Below are positions 34,568-44,737 of a stretch of 64,000 nt of DNA, one piece after another. Both the position numbers and the translations under genes were made by a program. Position 1 is the stretch's first letter, and the number at the start of each line of letters is the position of its first letter. The notes under the pieces are model-generated. The model had not been told where the DNA came from. It searched no databases and saw only the letters and a program-made list of their open reading frames with translations. Source of the DNA: Cocos nucifera (taxonomy: Eukaryota > Streptophyta > Magnoliopsida > Arecales > Arecaceae); NCBI GenBank assembly GCA_006176705.1, contig QRFJ01000491.1, positions 62,001 through 126,000 on the forward strand. Reading direction: 5' to 3'.

Positions 34568-36232
34568 CACTACTACAAAATAGGGCTACAGCAGTGCTAA
34601 CTATTACAGTGGTTCAAAAATAGCTGCCATAGGATTCTAAGATAGTGGTTATACCTAACCGCTACCATAAACTCAATCTATAGCAGCACTTACAACTACT
34701 ATAGAATAGGGCTATGACAGCATAAATTACTGCCATAGGATCTAAAATAGTGGTTATACCTAACCGCTATCATAGATAGGATCTATGGTAGTAGTTACAC
34801 AAAATTGTTGCCATAGGTCGACCTATAGAAGTGGTTATGCAAAAGTGCTGCATTAGGTCAAATCTTTGGCAGCTCTTAAGTATCTATAGCAGTGGTTATA
34901 CTTAACCATTGTCAAAGATTCAATTTATTACAATGGTTAGTCAACCAAAACTATATGCTCAATTAGTGAAGGACCTATGGCAGCAGTTACATAAAATCAC
35001 TACCATAGATCCTACCTATGGTAGCGGTTTTTCCTAACCACTTCCGTAGGTCTTATCTATGTTAGCGGTTACGTATAACCGCTATTATAGATGCATAATA
35101 TGAATTTTTTATATTTTTTTTGAATATAATATAATTTTAGAATTTAAAGTCCATCTTCATTATTCATTATCTAAATAATTATCGTTAGAGTGTCATCAGA
35201 AAAAATTATCTTGATCTGATAGCCCTAGCTATGTCAATCGATAAAATTTGATTTTAATGGCCACGAACGATCGTATGATAATTTGATAGATAAAGAGCAT
35301 CGATTGATCCAAAAACTTGCAATGATGATCTTGATGATATTTATAGCACACTATCAAAATCTCAATTTAATCAGACATCATTATCATAGTCAAGCTAGCA
35401 TGGGATGATTTTGGACGTTAAATGAAAAACGATGATCAAAAGGCCAAACAATGCTCGATTATGAGATAATTTTTTTAATAAATGATCTTAGATACTATTT
35501 TAATCATTTGTATGGTGGTGATCATAAAATTCAAACCACGTATATATAAACGATAAAAAACTTTATGTCTCCTGATACTTATTCTTAAAGACATTATATA
35601 ATTATGCTTGTTTCTATAAGATATGTTTAACGTAGATAGTTCATATAGACATGGTTTGAATTTTATGATCATTACCATACAAATAATTAAATTAGAAGCA
35701 AAAATCAGTTATCTAAAAAATCATCTATTAATTTAATACTATTTAGTCTTTTGATCATACATTTTTTATTTAGTGATCGAAATCATCCAGTGCTAGATTG
35801 ACCATGATAATGATGTATGATTAAAGTAAGATTTTGATAGTATGCTATAAACATCATCGAGATCATCATTGCAAGTTTTTAGATCAATCGATGGTCTTTA
35901 TCTATCAAATCATCTTATGATCTTTCATAGTCATTGAAATTAAATTTTATCGATCAACATAGCTAGGACCATTGGATCGAGGTAATTTTTTGTGATGATA
36001 CTCTAATAGCAATTATTTAGATAATAAATGATGAAGATTGATATTAAATTTTAAAATTATATCATATTTAAAAAATATTATAAAAAAATTCATATTTGCA
36101 TCTATAGTAGCGGTTGATAACCACTGCTATAGACCAAATGATAGTGCTTATATGATAACTGTTGCAATAGACCTATGGCAGTGGTCTCAAAAATCGCTGC
36201 CAGATTTAGCATAAAATTTTTCTTGCGCACTG
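34568..36232. mobile_element. Foldback/CACTA-like non-autonomous element
   Basis: The left end reads CACTACTACAAAATAGG. Many copies of a TATGGCAGCGGTTA-like motif in both orientations fill 34590-35090 and return at 36105-36190. The right end near 36232 (TTTTTCTTGCGCACTG) looks like a decayed inverted terminus. The core is a long inverted repeat. There is no ORF and no visible target duplication, so the edges are approximate. Confidence 0.6.
35100..36105. repeat. Large palindrome, arms about 450-475 bp
   Basis: The left arm (about 35100-35550) is the reverse complement of the right arm (about 35630-36105), including GATCATAAAATTCAAACCA near the loop and ATTATCTAAATAATT near the outside. The spacer is about 80 bp. 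A transcript would fold into a very long imperfect hairpin. Confidence 0.85.
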
Positions 36233-36830
36233 ATTTTTTCATCTTTCTAGCCTCCACTTTCTCTTTTTCCTCTCTACTTGAGCCCTAGCTACCCTCCCCG
36301 CCACCGACCCATCCCTCCACCGACCGCCTCCCCACCTGCCTTCCTCTCTTTCTCTTTCTCTCTTCTCACCTTGGCTACCCATGCCCTAACTACCACCCTG
36401 TGCTAGCCCACTCACCGCCGCCCCCTCCCTCAACCTCGCCGCTAGTTCTAGCTCCCTCGGCCCCTCCTTGGCTCCCTTCGGCTCTGGCTTCCTTCCTCCC
36501 TCAGCCCCACACCAGCTCCCTCCCTCCACCACCACCTTCTCCCTCAGTCTTGCCACCCTCTTCCCTCTAGCCATTGCCGTAGGCCTTGCCTCCCTTGGTC
36601 CTGACCCTGCGCCTTGCCCCATTGTCGGCCTACCCCGTCGCCAGCCTGCCTCACCACCAACCCCCTTTGGCCTTGCCTCCCTCGGCCCCAGCCCTGCACC
36701 TTACCCCACCACCCCCTTTGGTCACACCCCACCGTTGGTCTGCCCCACCGCCAGCCTCCTTTGGCCCTACACCCTGCCCTGCCATCGACCGCCTTCATCG
36801 GTATCCTTTGATCCCATTATTTTTATTAAT
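36233..36830. other. C-rich, pyrimidine-skewed segment
   Basis: CCTCC/CCACC-rich DNA gives proline-rich frames on the plus strand and Gly/Arg-rich frames on the minus strand. GCCTTGCCTCCCT(C/T)GGTCC-like and GCCCCACCGCCAGCCT-like phrases recur, so this is local duplication rather than a gene. Confidence 0.6.
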
Positions 36831-36977
36831 TTTTTTATTAATTTATTTATTAATTTATATTTTTAAATTTTTTATTGATTTATTTTTTTAAGCATATATA
36901 TTATATGACTTAGATTGCTAGCATGTTAATTGATGCAATTTTTTATGCTTAATGAATATATTATTAAATTTATTATA

Positions 36978-37149
36978 TTATTCATAAATTATTTATTATT
37001 ATATTCATAAATTAAAGTATATTCATAACTTAATATTATATTTTAAATTATTAAATTTAATATTATTCATAAAATTATTTATTATTTTATATTCATAAAT
37101 TAAAATATATTCATAACTTAATATTATATTTTGAATTATTAAATTTAAT
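36978..37149. repeat. Tandem duplication, unit about 84 bp
   Basis: Two AT-rich copies beginning TTATTCATAAA (36978 and 37062) are followed by TATATTCATAACTTAATATT. A short TG/TA run follows at about 37165. Confidence 0.85.
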
Positions 37150-37994
37150 AATAATAAAAATATTTGTGTGTGTGTATATATGTATTCAATTAGGCTGATA
37201 AGCCTTCGAGTTAACTTATCTTATATCATTTTTCTATTTTATTATTTTTTATAATATTTTATTTTAAAAAATTAGTTTTTTTATAAAGAGGCTATGATGA
37301 TTTTGGATGAAAAATGATTAATTTTTAGTATGATTTTAGTGATATAAGCTTTCTTATTTTTTCTCTTCTACAAATATTTTAATAATTTCAAATGGTAAGA
37401 CGATTTTGGATGGCCAGTGATTGTTTAGCGGACAATCATTCGTAGCCAATTTGGTTTTGTTGTAGTGGATACCAAAATTAACATTGCAATGCATGTTTAA
37501 ATGACGAATCTAAGCCTCCTTTTTACTTTTACTTTCTTTATTTTTCTAATTTTTTAGTATTTAAGGTAAGTTCTATCCTGACTAACCTAAGGAGTACTTC
37601 TTAATGCTTTTGAGATGATATATAATGGGAATATTAATAGAGACATAAGATTTTCTTAATCTTGGAAGGTAGATAGAAAGTAAAATTATATCAGAAAGAA
37701 TAATCATTTAGATTAACCAAAATGAACTTATAACAAAGTTACAAACTTTAACATTGATTTTCAATACAACATTTTCTAGATACTTCTCATTTTTCCTACT
37801 AGATACATGCTTTGATAAGCAGCATTGCTATATAATGCCAAGCTCGTATCACATACCCGCTTGACCTTTCCTATCAATAGATATGATGTAAATATGTGAT
37901 AAGATTTAAATAGACTCCAATTAGTTAGAGTCTATTTATTTATGCTCTACTAATATTATTGTTCAACATGTCATATTAGTTAATGTTTATTAAC
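37150..37994. other. AT-rich DNA with a CACTA-like right end at 37469
   Basis: TTTTGTTGTAGTG ends at 37469 (inverted, CACTACAACAAAA). This may be a CACTA right end, but the left mate is uncertain. The rest shows no gene. Confidence 0.4.
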
Positions 37995-39245
37995 GTTGTA
38001 GGTCATGATGGCATCAAAATGCCATCTAGCTTTTACCCTCACCCCTTAGTGGGCTATGCGGAGCTCTATATTTGAGTCGTAGGTAGAGCATACTCCATCC
38101 ACCTCCGCATCAGCTATCTAGGGACCACCGACATCTGAGCCTCCATCGTTAGCCACCTCTCCGGCCCATGCTCTATCCATCAATGAGTCTCTACTAGCAT
38201 CCATATCGCATGACCCCATGGCCAGTGAGTGTATATTTTTATTATGTTATGTTATTTATTTATTTATATAATTATTATATACTCTTATATATTTGTATAA
38301 TATATTTTTATTGCAGATGCATCATCCAATAGGATATTTTACGGTCCCACACGCATGCCGCATGTATGGAACCGCTACCATCAAGTGATGATGGAGCACG
38401 ATCAAAAGGAGAGGTCAGTTGGGAGGCCACACAAGAGATGCATTTCTTTTTTAGAGTGATTGTGAGGCGATCCGACATCATTCTAGTACTACCTGTAGAC
38501 TGATGATTAATGGATGCTGATGTCAGGGACTAGGTGTAGAAGAAGATATGGATAAGTGTATCTTAATTATATTTATGCATTTGATATGTTTACACTATTT
38601 GATTAGAATAATTTCATAATTGACTTTTGATAACTTTATGCATAGGAGGTATGACTTTTCAGATCATGAAAGGGCTCGAGATGCCCAAATGAAGAAGATT
38701 GGAGAGTTGTACCAAAACTATAAGATCAAGCTCTATAGAGGATGGCTTGAACACTGACAGGATACTCTAGAGAAGCTTGTTTCTTAGATTCAAAACTATC
38801 CCCCGAGTTAGTGGAAGGGGATGGTTAGGCATTGGAGGAGCTAGGAGTTCCATATTTAATTTCTAACTTTTAAATTTTTAATATACTAATAATTATATTT
38901 GAATATCTTTTAAATTATTATTATTTATTTAAATATTTTTTAGACTGACTTCTGTCAGAATTAGAAGAAAGGGGCAGCTCAAGAGTACACGCACACTCTC
39001 AGCCATGAGTCTATGGTCAGTCATATGCATAGAAAGATAATGAATTATGAATCTTAGTTGATAAATTAAATTGATATTTTTTTATATATTTCTAATAAAC
39101 CGATCCATTGTTATAGCTAATGAGAGAGGGGGTGATGCCCACCTGTAGCACCATCTTTTGATCCAGTTATACGGACAAGAAGGGCATACCGATGAACGCC
39201 AAGATTGAAAGAATTTTTGTAAGTAATAAATAGGATATTAGTATG
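37995..39245 (+). pseudogene. Ptta/En/Spm-family transposase remnant (plus strand)
   Basis: Exon-like blocks on the plus strand are separated by plausible introns (38225-38316 GTGAGT...TTGCAG; about 38556-38645 GTGTAT...ATAG; about 38860-38943). The third block reads RYDFSDHERARDAQMKKIG, then LYQNYKIKLYRGWLEH. A following frame has a WKGMVRHWRS-like motif, then CQN and a Lys-rich stretch, and the last block SYTDKKGIPMNAK. These match the order of plant Ptta/En/Spm transposase proteins (NYK core, W..L..HW motif, TH..K.G.P). Several stops are present. The 3' end is cut by the gag-only array at 39251. Confidence 0.65.
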
Positions 39246-39250
39246 ATTAG

Positions 39251-40122
39251 CATTGGAACAATCGGTATTGCTTTGATACCAATTATTGTACCTATGACTG
39301 CTCGGAATCATAGTTGTAGATCTAATCTCTTATGCAAACCTGGGTGTTAATCTAGAAATATAAAGAAGAGCAAAAATTAATGATGGCACCTAGTATTTGG
39401 CATTGGAACTAGAGAGAAAAGAGAAGAAAGAGTTAGGAAGAAAAGCTCTGTATTGATTCCTCCTTTTGTAGAGATTATAATACCTGGGTTTATATATCCT
39501 AGGATTTCTACTATACTACATGAATCCTAATAAATCCAAACTTTAACTAAAAAATTTTTTTTAGGTTAACCCAATACATGAAAGTACTCACCGAGCTCAT
39601 GTACACCCATGTCTCCTATGCTCTCATCCCCTGGATCTAAACCCGATCCATACATGAGTTAGCCATCTTAAGACCTTATTGGACCAGACCTTAAGACCCC
39701 TAGGATTAAACTCAATCTAAGACCAAATAGAAAATTCCATCCAGTTCTATTCTCCAACATCGAGCTGGCTCTGTCAGTAGCCAAGCTGGCTCAACTGCAT
39801 CTCGCTCGAATCTTATCTTCTATCTGCCTAAGACAACTGGCTCGATTGCACCCCGAGCTGGCTCAGTCTCTACCTGAGTCAGCTCGACTGTGAATTCGAG
39901 CAAGCCCACCTGTGTGTCAGCCCCTTATCTTGACTGATTCTTCTTCTAATTTTGATTCTTTACTCCACGTTATGTCACAGGTCTTCAGAGCATCTACCAA
40001 GCCTCTCAAGATCCTCATACCTACATCATGAGCTCGTGTAAGGCTACACGCCACCTTCACCCTAAGATAATTCTTGTCCTAGTCCTAGGACTTATATCCA
40101 TCCTAGTCTCTTGGACCCAACA
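39251..40122 (-). repeat. LTR 1 of the gag-only array (3' LTR)
   Basis: It is 872 bp, bounded on the minus strand by TGTTGGGTCC (40122) and CCAATG (39251). The preceding polypurine tract on the minus strand is GGGAGGAGCCAGGA. Clearly diverged from LTR 2. Confidence 0.85.
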
Positions 40123-40719
40123 TCCTGGCTCCTCCCATAGCCTTTCAAGGCTTGGGAGCACCAGAAATTCTTACAATCTCCATCTTGGTGCGCCCAAGTC
40201 TTGACACACCTAGTAATATTTTTTCGTACGATCTTGCTATCGATGCATGTCCTGACAGCTACTTGTGCACACCTTGCTACTACCATCCTTCTTTAGCTAC
40301 TGAGCTCTCTTTGAGACCTTTAGGATGACCGCCTCCACCGCTAAAGATCTTGGCTTGCACCTATGCACCATCGTTAGAGTCATAGGCACTCTTCTGCTTG
40401 GTAACTACTTCATTTGTCCTAGACTTTCATGAAGAATCTATAGTAATCCAATGCCGGCACTCGCTACATATCTTGACATGGTCTCCTCAAAATTTTGCCT
40501 ATCCTTCCGCACGTACTGCTCCATCTGAAACTGTGCATCTACGATGTTGGTGCTAGGATATTGGTCATCCTGTACTACTCCACTTTGAACTTATATTACA
40601 TCTCTTTCTACTTGTGAAGCCATCTCTGCCCGATGCTCCATCTGAAATCAAAGTTTTCCCGATGCTGCAGAAGCTGACTCTGTAACTGAGTCCCTCGATG
40701 CCAATCATCTAATGCTACA
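40123..40719 (-). other. Post-gag tail of internal region 1
   Basis: About 600 bp lies between the gag stop and the polypurine tract, where pol would be expected. The gag frame continues with stops at roughly random density. There is no recognised domain. Confidence 0.5.
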
Positions 40720-41630
40720 CTATTGAGTATGCAGCTGCACCTCGAACACCATCGCTGCTCCTTCGGACCCTCTGCACTCCGTGGATCTCTTCAAAATCAT
40801 CTCAGATACACTACATCCTATAGGCTCCTTCGAAATTATCAAGAGCTCATCCAACTCTTCACTTTCAGCGACTGAAATGATAGAATCCTTATCCCTCTTT
40901 TCTCCTCCATTGCACTTCTTCCAAAGTGGATACTCTCGCTTAAAGTGCCCTTCTTCACCACACTTGAAGCACTTCTTGAACTCCTTGCTGCCCCTCTGCA
41001 TGCCCTTCTTCTTTCCTTTCCTTGGCCTCTCTGAAATCGCTATGCCCTCCTGAAAGACCATCCTATTCATCATCCATTCCCACTGCTTATTGGACCTTAG
41101 CACTGATACGATCTCTTCATACACTAGTGTCACCTTACCATACAGCAACGTAGTTACTAATGGATTGAAGCTCTCGGATAGCGAACATAGTAGCAGTAAA
41201 CTCTTGTCCTCCTCTTCAACCTCCATCCTAATGTTGAGCAAGTCTATGCTCATCCAGTCGAATCGCTAAATATGTCCTGTAACATCCTTGACCTTCTTCA
41301 TCCGAAAGCTATACAGTTGCTTCTTTAGTACCAACTTATTATACAAATCCTTTTCCATGTACAATTATTGTAATCTCGACCATAAATTTTTGGGTGTCTT
41401 TTCCTCCAACACGTCATATAGCATCTCATCTATTAGATAAGTTCTAATCATGATACATGCCCTTTTCTCTAAGAACTTCTACTCCTTATCTATCATTTTC
41501 TCCGACCTATCCTTCAAGATCAAATCCAGCCTCATCTGAATCAGTAATCCTCTACCCTAACCTTCCATATCGTGAAACTATCCTTTTCATCAAACTTTTC
41601 AAATGCTATCTTCAACCCACTGTTCTTCAT
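40720..41630 (-). pseudogene. gag: gag of internal region 1, broken
   Basis: ATG at 41630 starts MKNSGLKIAFEKFDEKD, the typical start of a UBN2-type copia gag. The first third has stops and frame breaks; the open part (41253-40720) covers MSIDLLNIRM, LLYGKVTLVYEEIVSVLRS and the knuckle CFKCGEEGHFKREY, whose last Cys is Tyr. A Glu/Ser-rich tail ends at 40720. No protease follows. The region upstream to the primer site at 41810-41821 (TGGTATCAAAGC on the minus strand) is a short leader. Confidence 0.8.
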
Positions 41631-41823
41631 GATTAAATCAAATAAAAATAGCCAATAGGTAGATCTAAAAATTACCTTGACTAGGAATGATGGATAGTAG
41701 CCCTTAGATCTCTTTCTTCCTCATGAAACCTGAAGAAAAGCCTTAGATCTAAACCTCACTACTAATCTCTATTGAAACCTGATCTTCTTTCTCCTTCACG
41801 CTCAACCGGGCTTTGATACCACT

Positions 41824-42688
41824 TGTTGGAATATTCGGTATTGCTTTAATACCAATTATTATGCCTACGACTGCTTGGAACCACAATCGTAGATTCGATC
41901 TCTTGTGCAAACCTAGGTGTTAATCTAGAAATATGAAGAAGAGAAAAAATTGATGGTGGTCCCTAGTGCTTGGCATTGGAACCAGAGAGAAAAGAGAAGA
42001 AAGAGTTAGAGAGAAAAGCTCTGTATTGATTCCTCCTTCTATAAAGATTACAATACCTGGGTTTATATATCCTAAAATTTCTACTATACCACATGATCCT
42101 AATAAATCCAAACTCTAGCTTAAAAAACTTTTCTAGGCTAACCCAACATATGAAAGCACTCACCGAGCCCATATACACCCATATCTTCCATGCTCTTATC
42201 TCCTGGATCTAAACCCGATCCATACATGAGTTAGCCACCTTAAGACCTTATTGGACCAGATCTTAAGACCCCTTAGATTAAATCCAATCCAAGATCAAAT
42301 AGAAAATTTCGTCCAGTTCTATTCTCCACCATCGAGTCAGCTTTATCAGTAGCCGAGCCGACTCGACTGCATCTCGTCCGAATCCTATCTTCTATCTATC
42401 TGAGATAGTCGGCTCGACTATACCCCGAGCCGACTCAATCTTTGCTCGAGCCGACTCGACAACGTATCCAAGCCAGCTCATCTGTGTGTTAGCTCCTTAT
42501 CTTGGCTGATCCTGGCTTTGGTCCTTTGCTCCACCTTGTATTCTTTGTCTTCGTAGCACCTACCAAGCTCCTCAAGGTCTTCACACTTGAACCTTGAGTC
42601 TGTACAAGGCTACACACCGCCTTCACTCTAGAACAACTCCTATCCTAATCCTAGAACTCACACCTGTTCTAGTCTTCCGAAGCCAACA
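41824..42688 (-). repeat. LTR 2 of the gag-only array (shared middle LTR)
   Basis: It is 865 bp, from TGTTGGCTTCGG (42688) to ATTCCAACA (41824) on the minus strand. It serves as 5' LTR for internal region 1 and 3' LTR for internal region 2. Confidence 0.85.
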
Positions 42689-43297
42689 TCCTAGCTCCTC
42701 TCGTGGCCTTCCAAGACTTGGGAGCACCATAAATTCTTACAATCTTCATCTTGGTGCACCCAAGTCTTGTTACACCTGGCAATATTTTCCTACACGATCT
42801 CCTTATCAATGCATGTCCTGATAGCTACTTGTGCACACCTTGCCACTACCATCCTTCTTTAGCTACTAAGCTTTCTTTGAGGCCTTTGGGATGACAATCT
42901 CTACCGCTGAAGATCTTAGCTTGCACCTATGCACCACCCTTAGAGTTGTAGACACTCTTCTGCTTGGCAGTCGCATCATTTGTCCTGAACTTTCATGGAG
43001 AATCTACAGTAATCCTATGCCGGCACTCGCTGCATACTCTGACACGGTCTCCTTAGAACTTCACCTATCCTTCTGCATATGCTGCTCTATCTAAAACTGT
43101 GTATCTTCAATATTAGTGCTAGGATATTGGTCCTCCTACATTCCTCCACTCTGAATTTATGTCATATCTCTTTCTACTTGTGAAGCCATGTCTGCCTGGT
43201 GCTCCACCTAAAACTAAAGTCTGCCCAATGCCATAGAAGCAGACTCTATAATCGAGTCTCTCGAGGCCAATCATCCAATGCTGCACTGTTGGGCCTG
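42689..43297 (-). other. Post-gag tail of internal region 2
   Basis: It is the same layout as 40123-40719: polypurine tract next to the LTR and no pol. Confidence 0.5.
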
Positions 43298-44190
43298 TCA
43301 TTGCACCTTAAATACCGTCGCTGCTCCTTCGAACCCCCCACACTCCATGGACCCCTCCAAAATCATCTCGAATACACTACATTCTATAGGCTCCTCTGAA
43401 ACTACCAAGAGCTTATCCGACTCTTCACTTTCAGCAACTAAAATGATGAAATTCTTGTCCCTCTTTTCTCCTTCATTGTACTTCTTCCAAAGTGGACACT
43501 CCTGCTTAAAGTTCCCTGCTTCACCACACTTGAAGCACTTCTTGGACCTCTTGCTGCCCCTTTGCACGCCCTTCTTCTTTTCTTTTCTTGGCCTCTCTGA
43601 AATCATGAGACTCTCCAGAAAGACCTTCCTATTCATCATCCATTTCTACTGCTCATTGGACCTTAGCACTGATACGATCTTCTCATACACTAGTATCTCC
43701 ATACTATGCAGCAACATAGTTATTAACGGATCGAAGCTCTCAGGTAGCAAACATTGTAGAATAAACTCTTGTCCTCGGTCTCCATCCCAATGTTGAGCAA
43801 GTCCATGCTCATTCGATCGAATCGCTGAATATGTTCCATAACATCCTCGCCCTCCTGCATCCGAAGGCTATACAATTGCTTCTTCAGCACTAACTTATTG
43901 CACATATTCTTTTTCATGTATAACTAATATAACCTCAATGATAAACCCTTGGATGTCTTTTTCTTTAGCATGCCATACAGCACCTCATTTGCCAGACAAG
44001 TCCTAATCATGGCACATACCATTTTCTTCAAGGACTTCCACTTCTTGTCTATCATCTTCTCTAGCCTATCCTCCAAGATTGAATCCAGTATCATCTGAAT
44101 CAGCAGATCCTCCATCATAATCTTCTACATCATAACACTATCTTTTTCATCAAACTTCTCAAATCCTACCTTCAACCCACTATTCTTCAT
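43298..44190 (-). pseudogene. gag: gag of internal region 2, broken
   Basis: ATG at 44190 begins the same gag start as copy 1. Open stretches are 44118-43924, 43917-43723 (KQLYSLRMQEGEDVMEHIQR) and 43639-43298. The knuckle reads CFKCGEAGNFKQEC, so the His ligand is Asn. Different ligands are lost in the two copies, so they decayed independently after duplication. The primer region at 44371-44382 is mutated. Confidence 0.8.
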
Positions 44191-44384
44191 GATCAAATCG
44201 AATAAAAAATAACCAACAGGTAGATCTAAAAGTTACCTTGACTAGGGATGATGGACAGCAGCCCTTAGATCTCTTCCTTCCTCATAAAATCTGAAAAAAA
44301 GACTTAGATCTGAACCTCATTACTGATCTCTACTGAAACCTATTCTTTTTCCTCCTTCACACTCAATCAGACTCTGATACAACT

Positions 44385-44737
44385 TGTTGGAATAATCGTT
44401 ATTGCTTTGATACCAATTATTATGCCTATGACTACTCGAAAATGCAGTCATAAATTTGATCGCTTGCCTGAATCTGGATGTTAATCTAGAAATATAAAAA
44501 AGAACAAAAATTGATGACGACACCTAGTGCTTGGCATTAAAATCAGAGAGAAAAGAGAAGAGAGAGTTAGAGAGAAAAGGTCTATATTAATTCCTCCCTT
44601 TGTAAAGATTACAATACTTGGATTTATATACTCTAGGATTTTTTCTATACCACATGAATCCTAATAAATCAAACTCTAGCTAAAAAAACTTTTCTAGGCT
44701 AATCCAATACATGAAAGCACTCACCAAGCCCATGTAC
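44385..44737 (-). repeat. LTR 3 of the gag-only array, cut by element C
   Basis: It matches the first about 350 bp of LTRs 1 and 2 in window order, stopping at CCCATGTAC (44737), where element C begins. The remainder should lie beyond the window. Confidence 0.85.

Larger units (their letters stand above)
39251..44737 (-). mobile_element. Gag-only (TR-GAG-like) LTR element, tandem LTR-gag-LTR-gag-LTR
   Basis: Three LTR copies (39251, 41824, 44385) flank two internal regions of about 1.7 kb. Each internal region has a primer site, a gag with zinc knuckle and a polypurine tract. No protease, integrase or RT lies between any pair. The third LTR is cut by element C at 44738. Non-autonomous terminal-repeat elements with only gag are described in plants as TR-GAG. 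The tandem form suggests unequal recombination between LTRs of two elements. Confidence 0.8.

Noticed and set aside
36386..36891. Proline-rich and Gly/Arg-rich frames at the C-rich segment
   Set aside because: Compositional open frames on both strands from locally repeated CCTCC-type sequence; no start context or domain.
34568..37469. One single CACTA element from CACTACTACAAAATAGG to TTTTGTTGTAGTG
   Set aside because: The ends agree only in the first bases, the flanking trinucleotides (TAA and GAT) differ, and the internal motifs near the two ends are unrelated. Kept as separate candidates.
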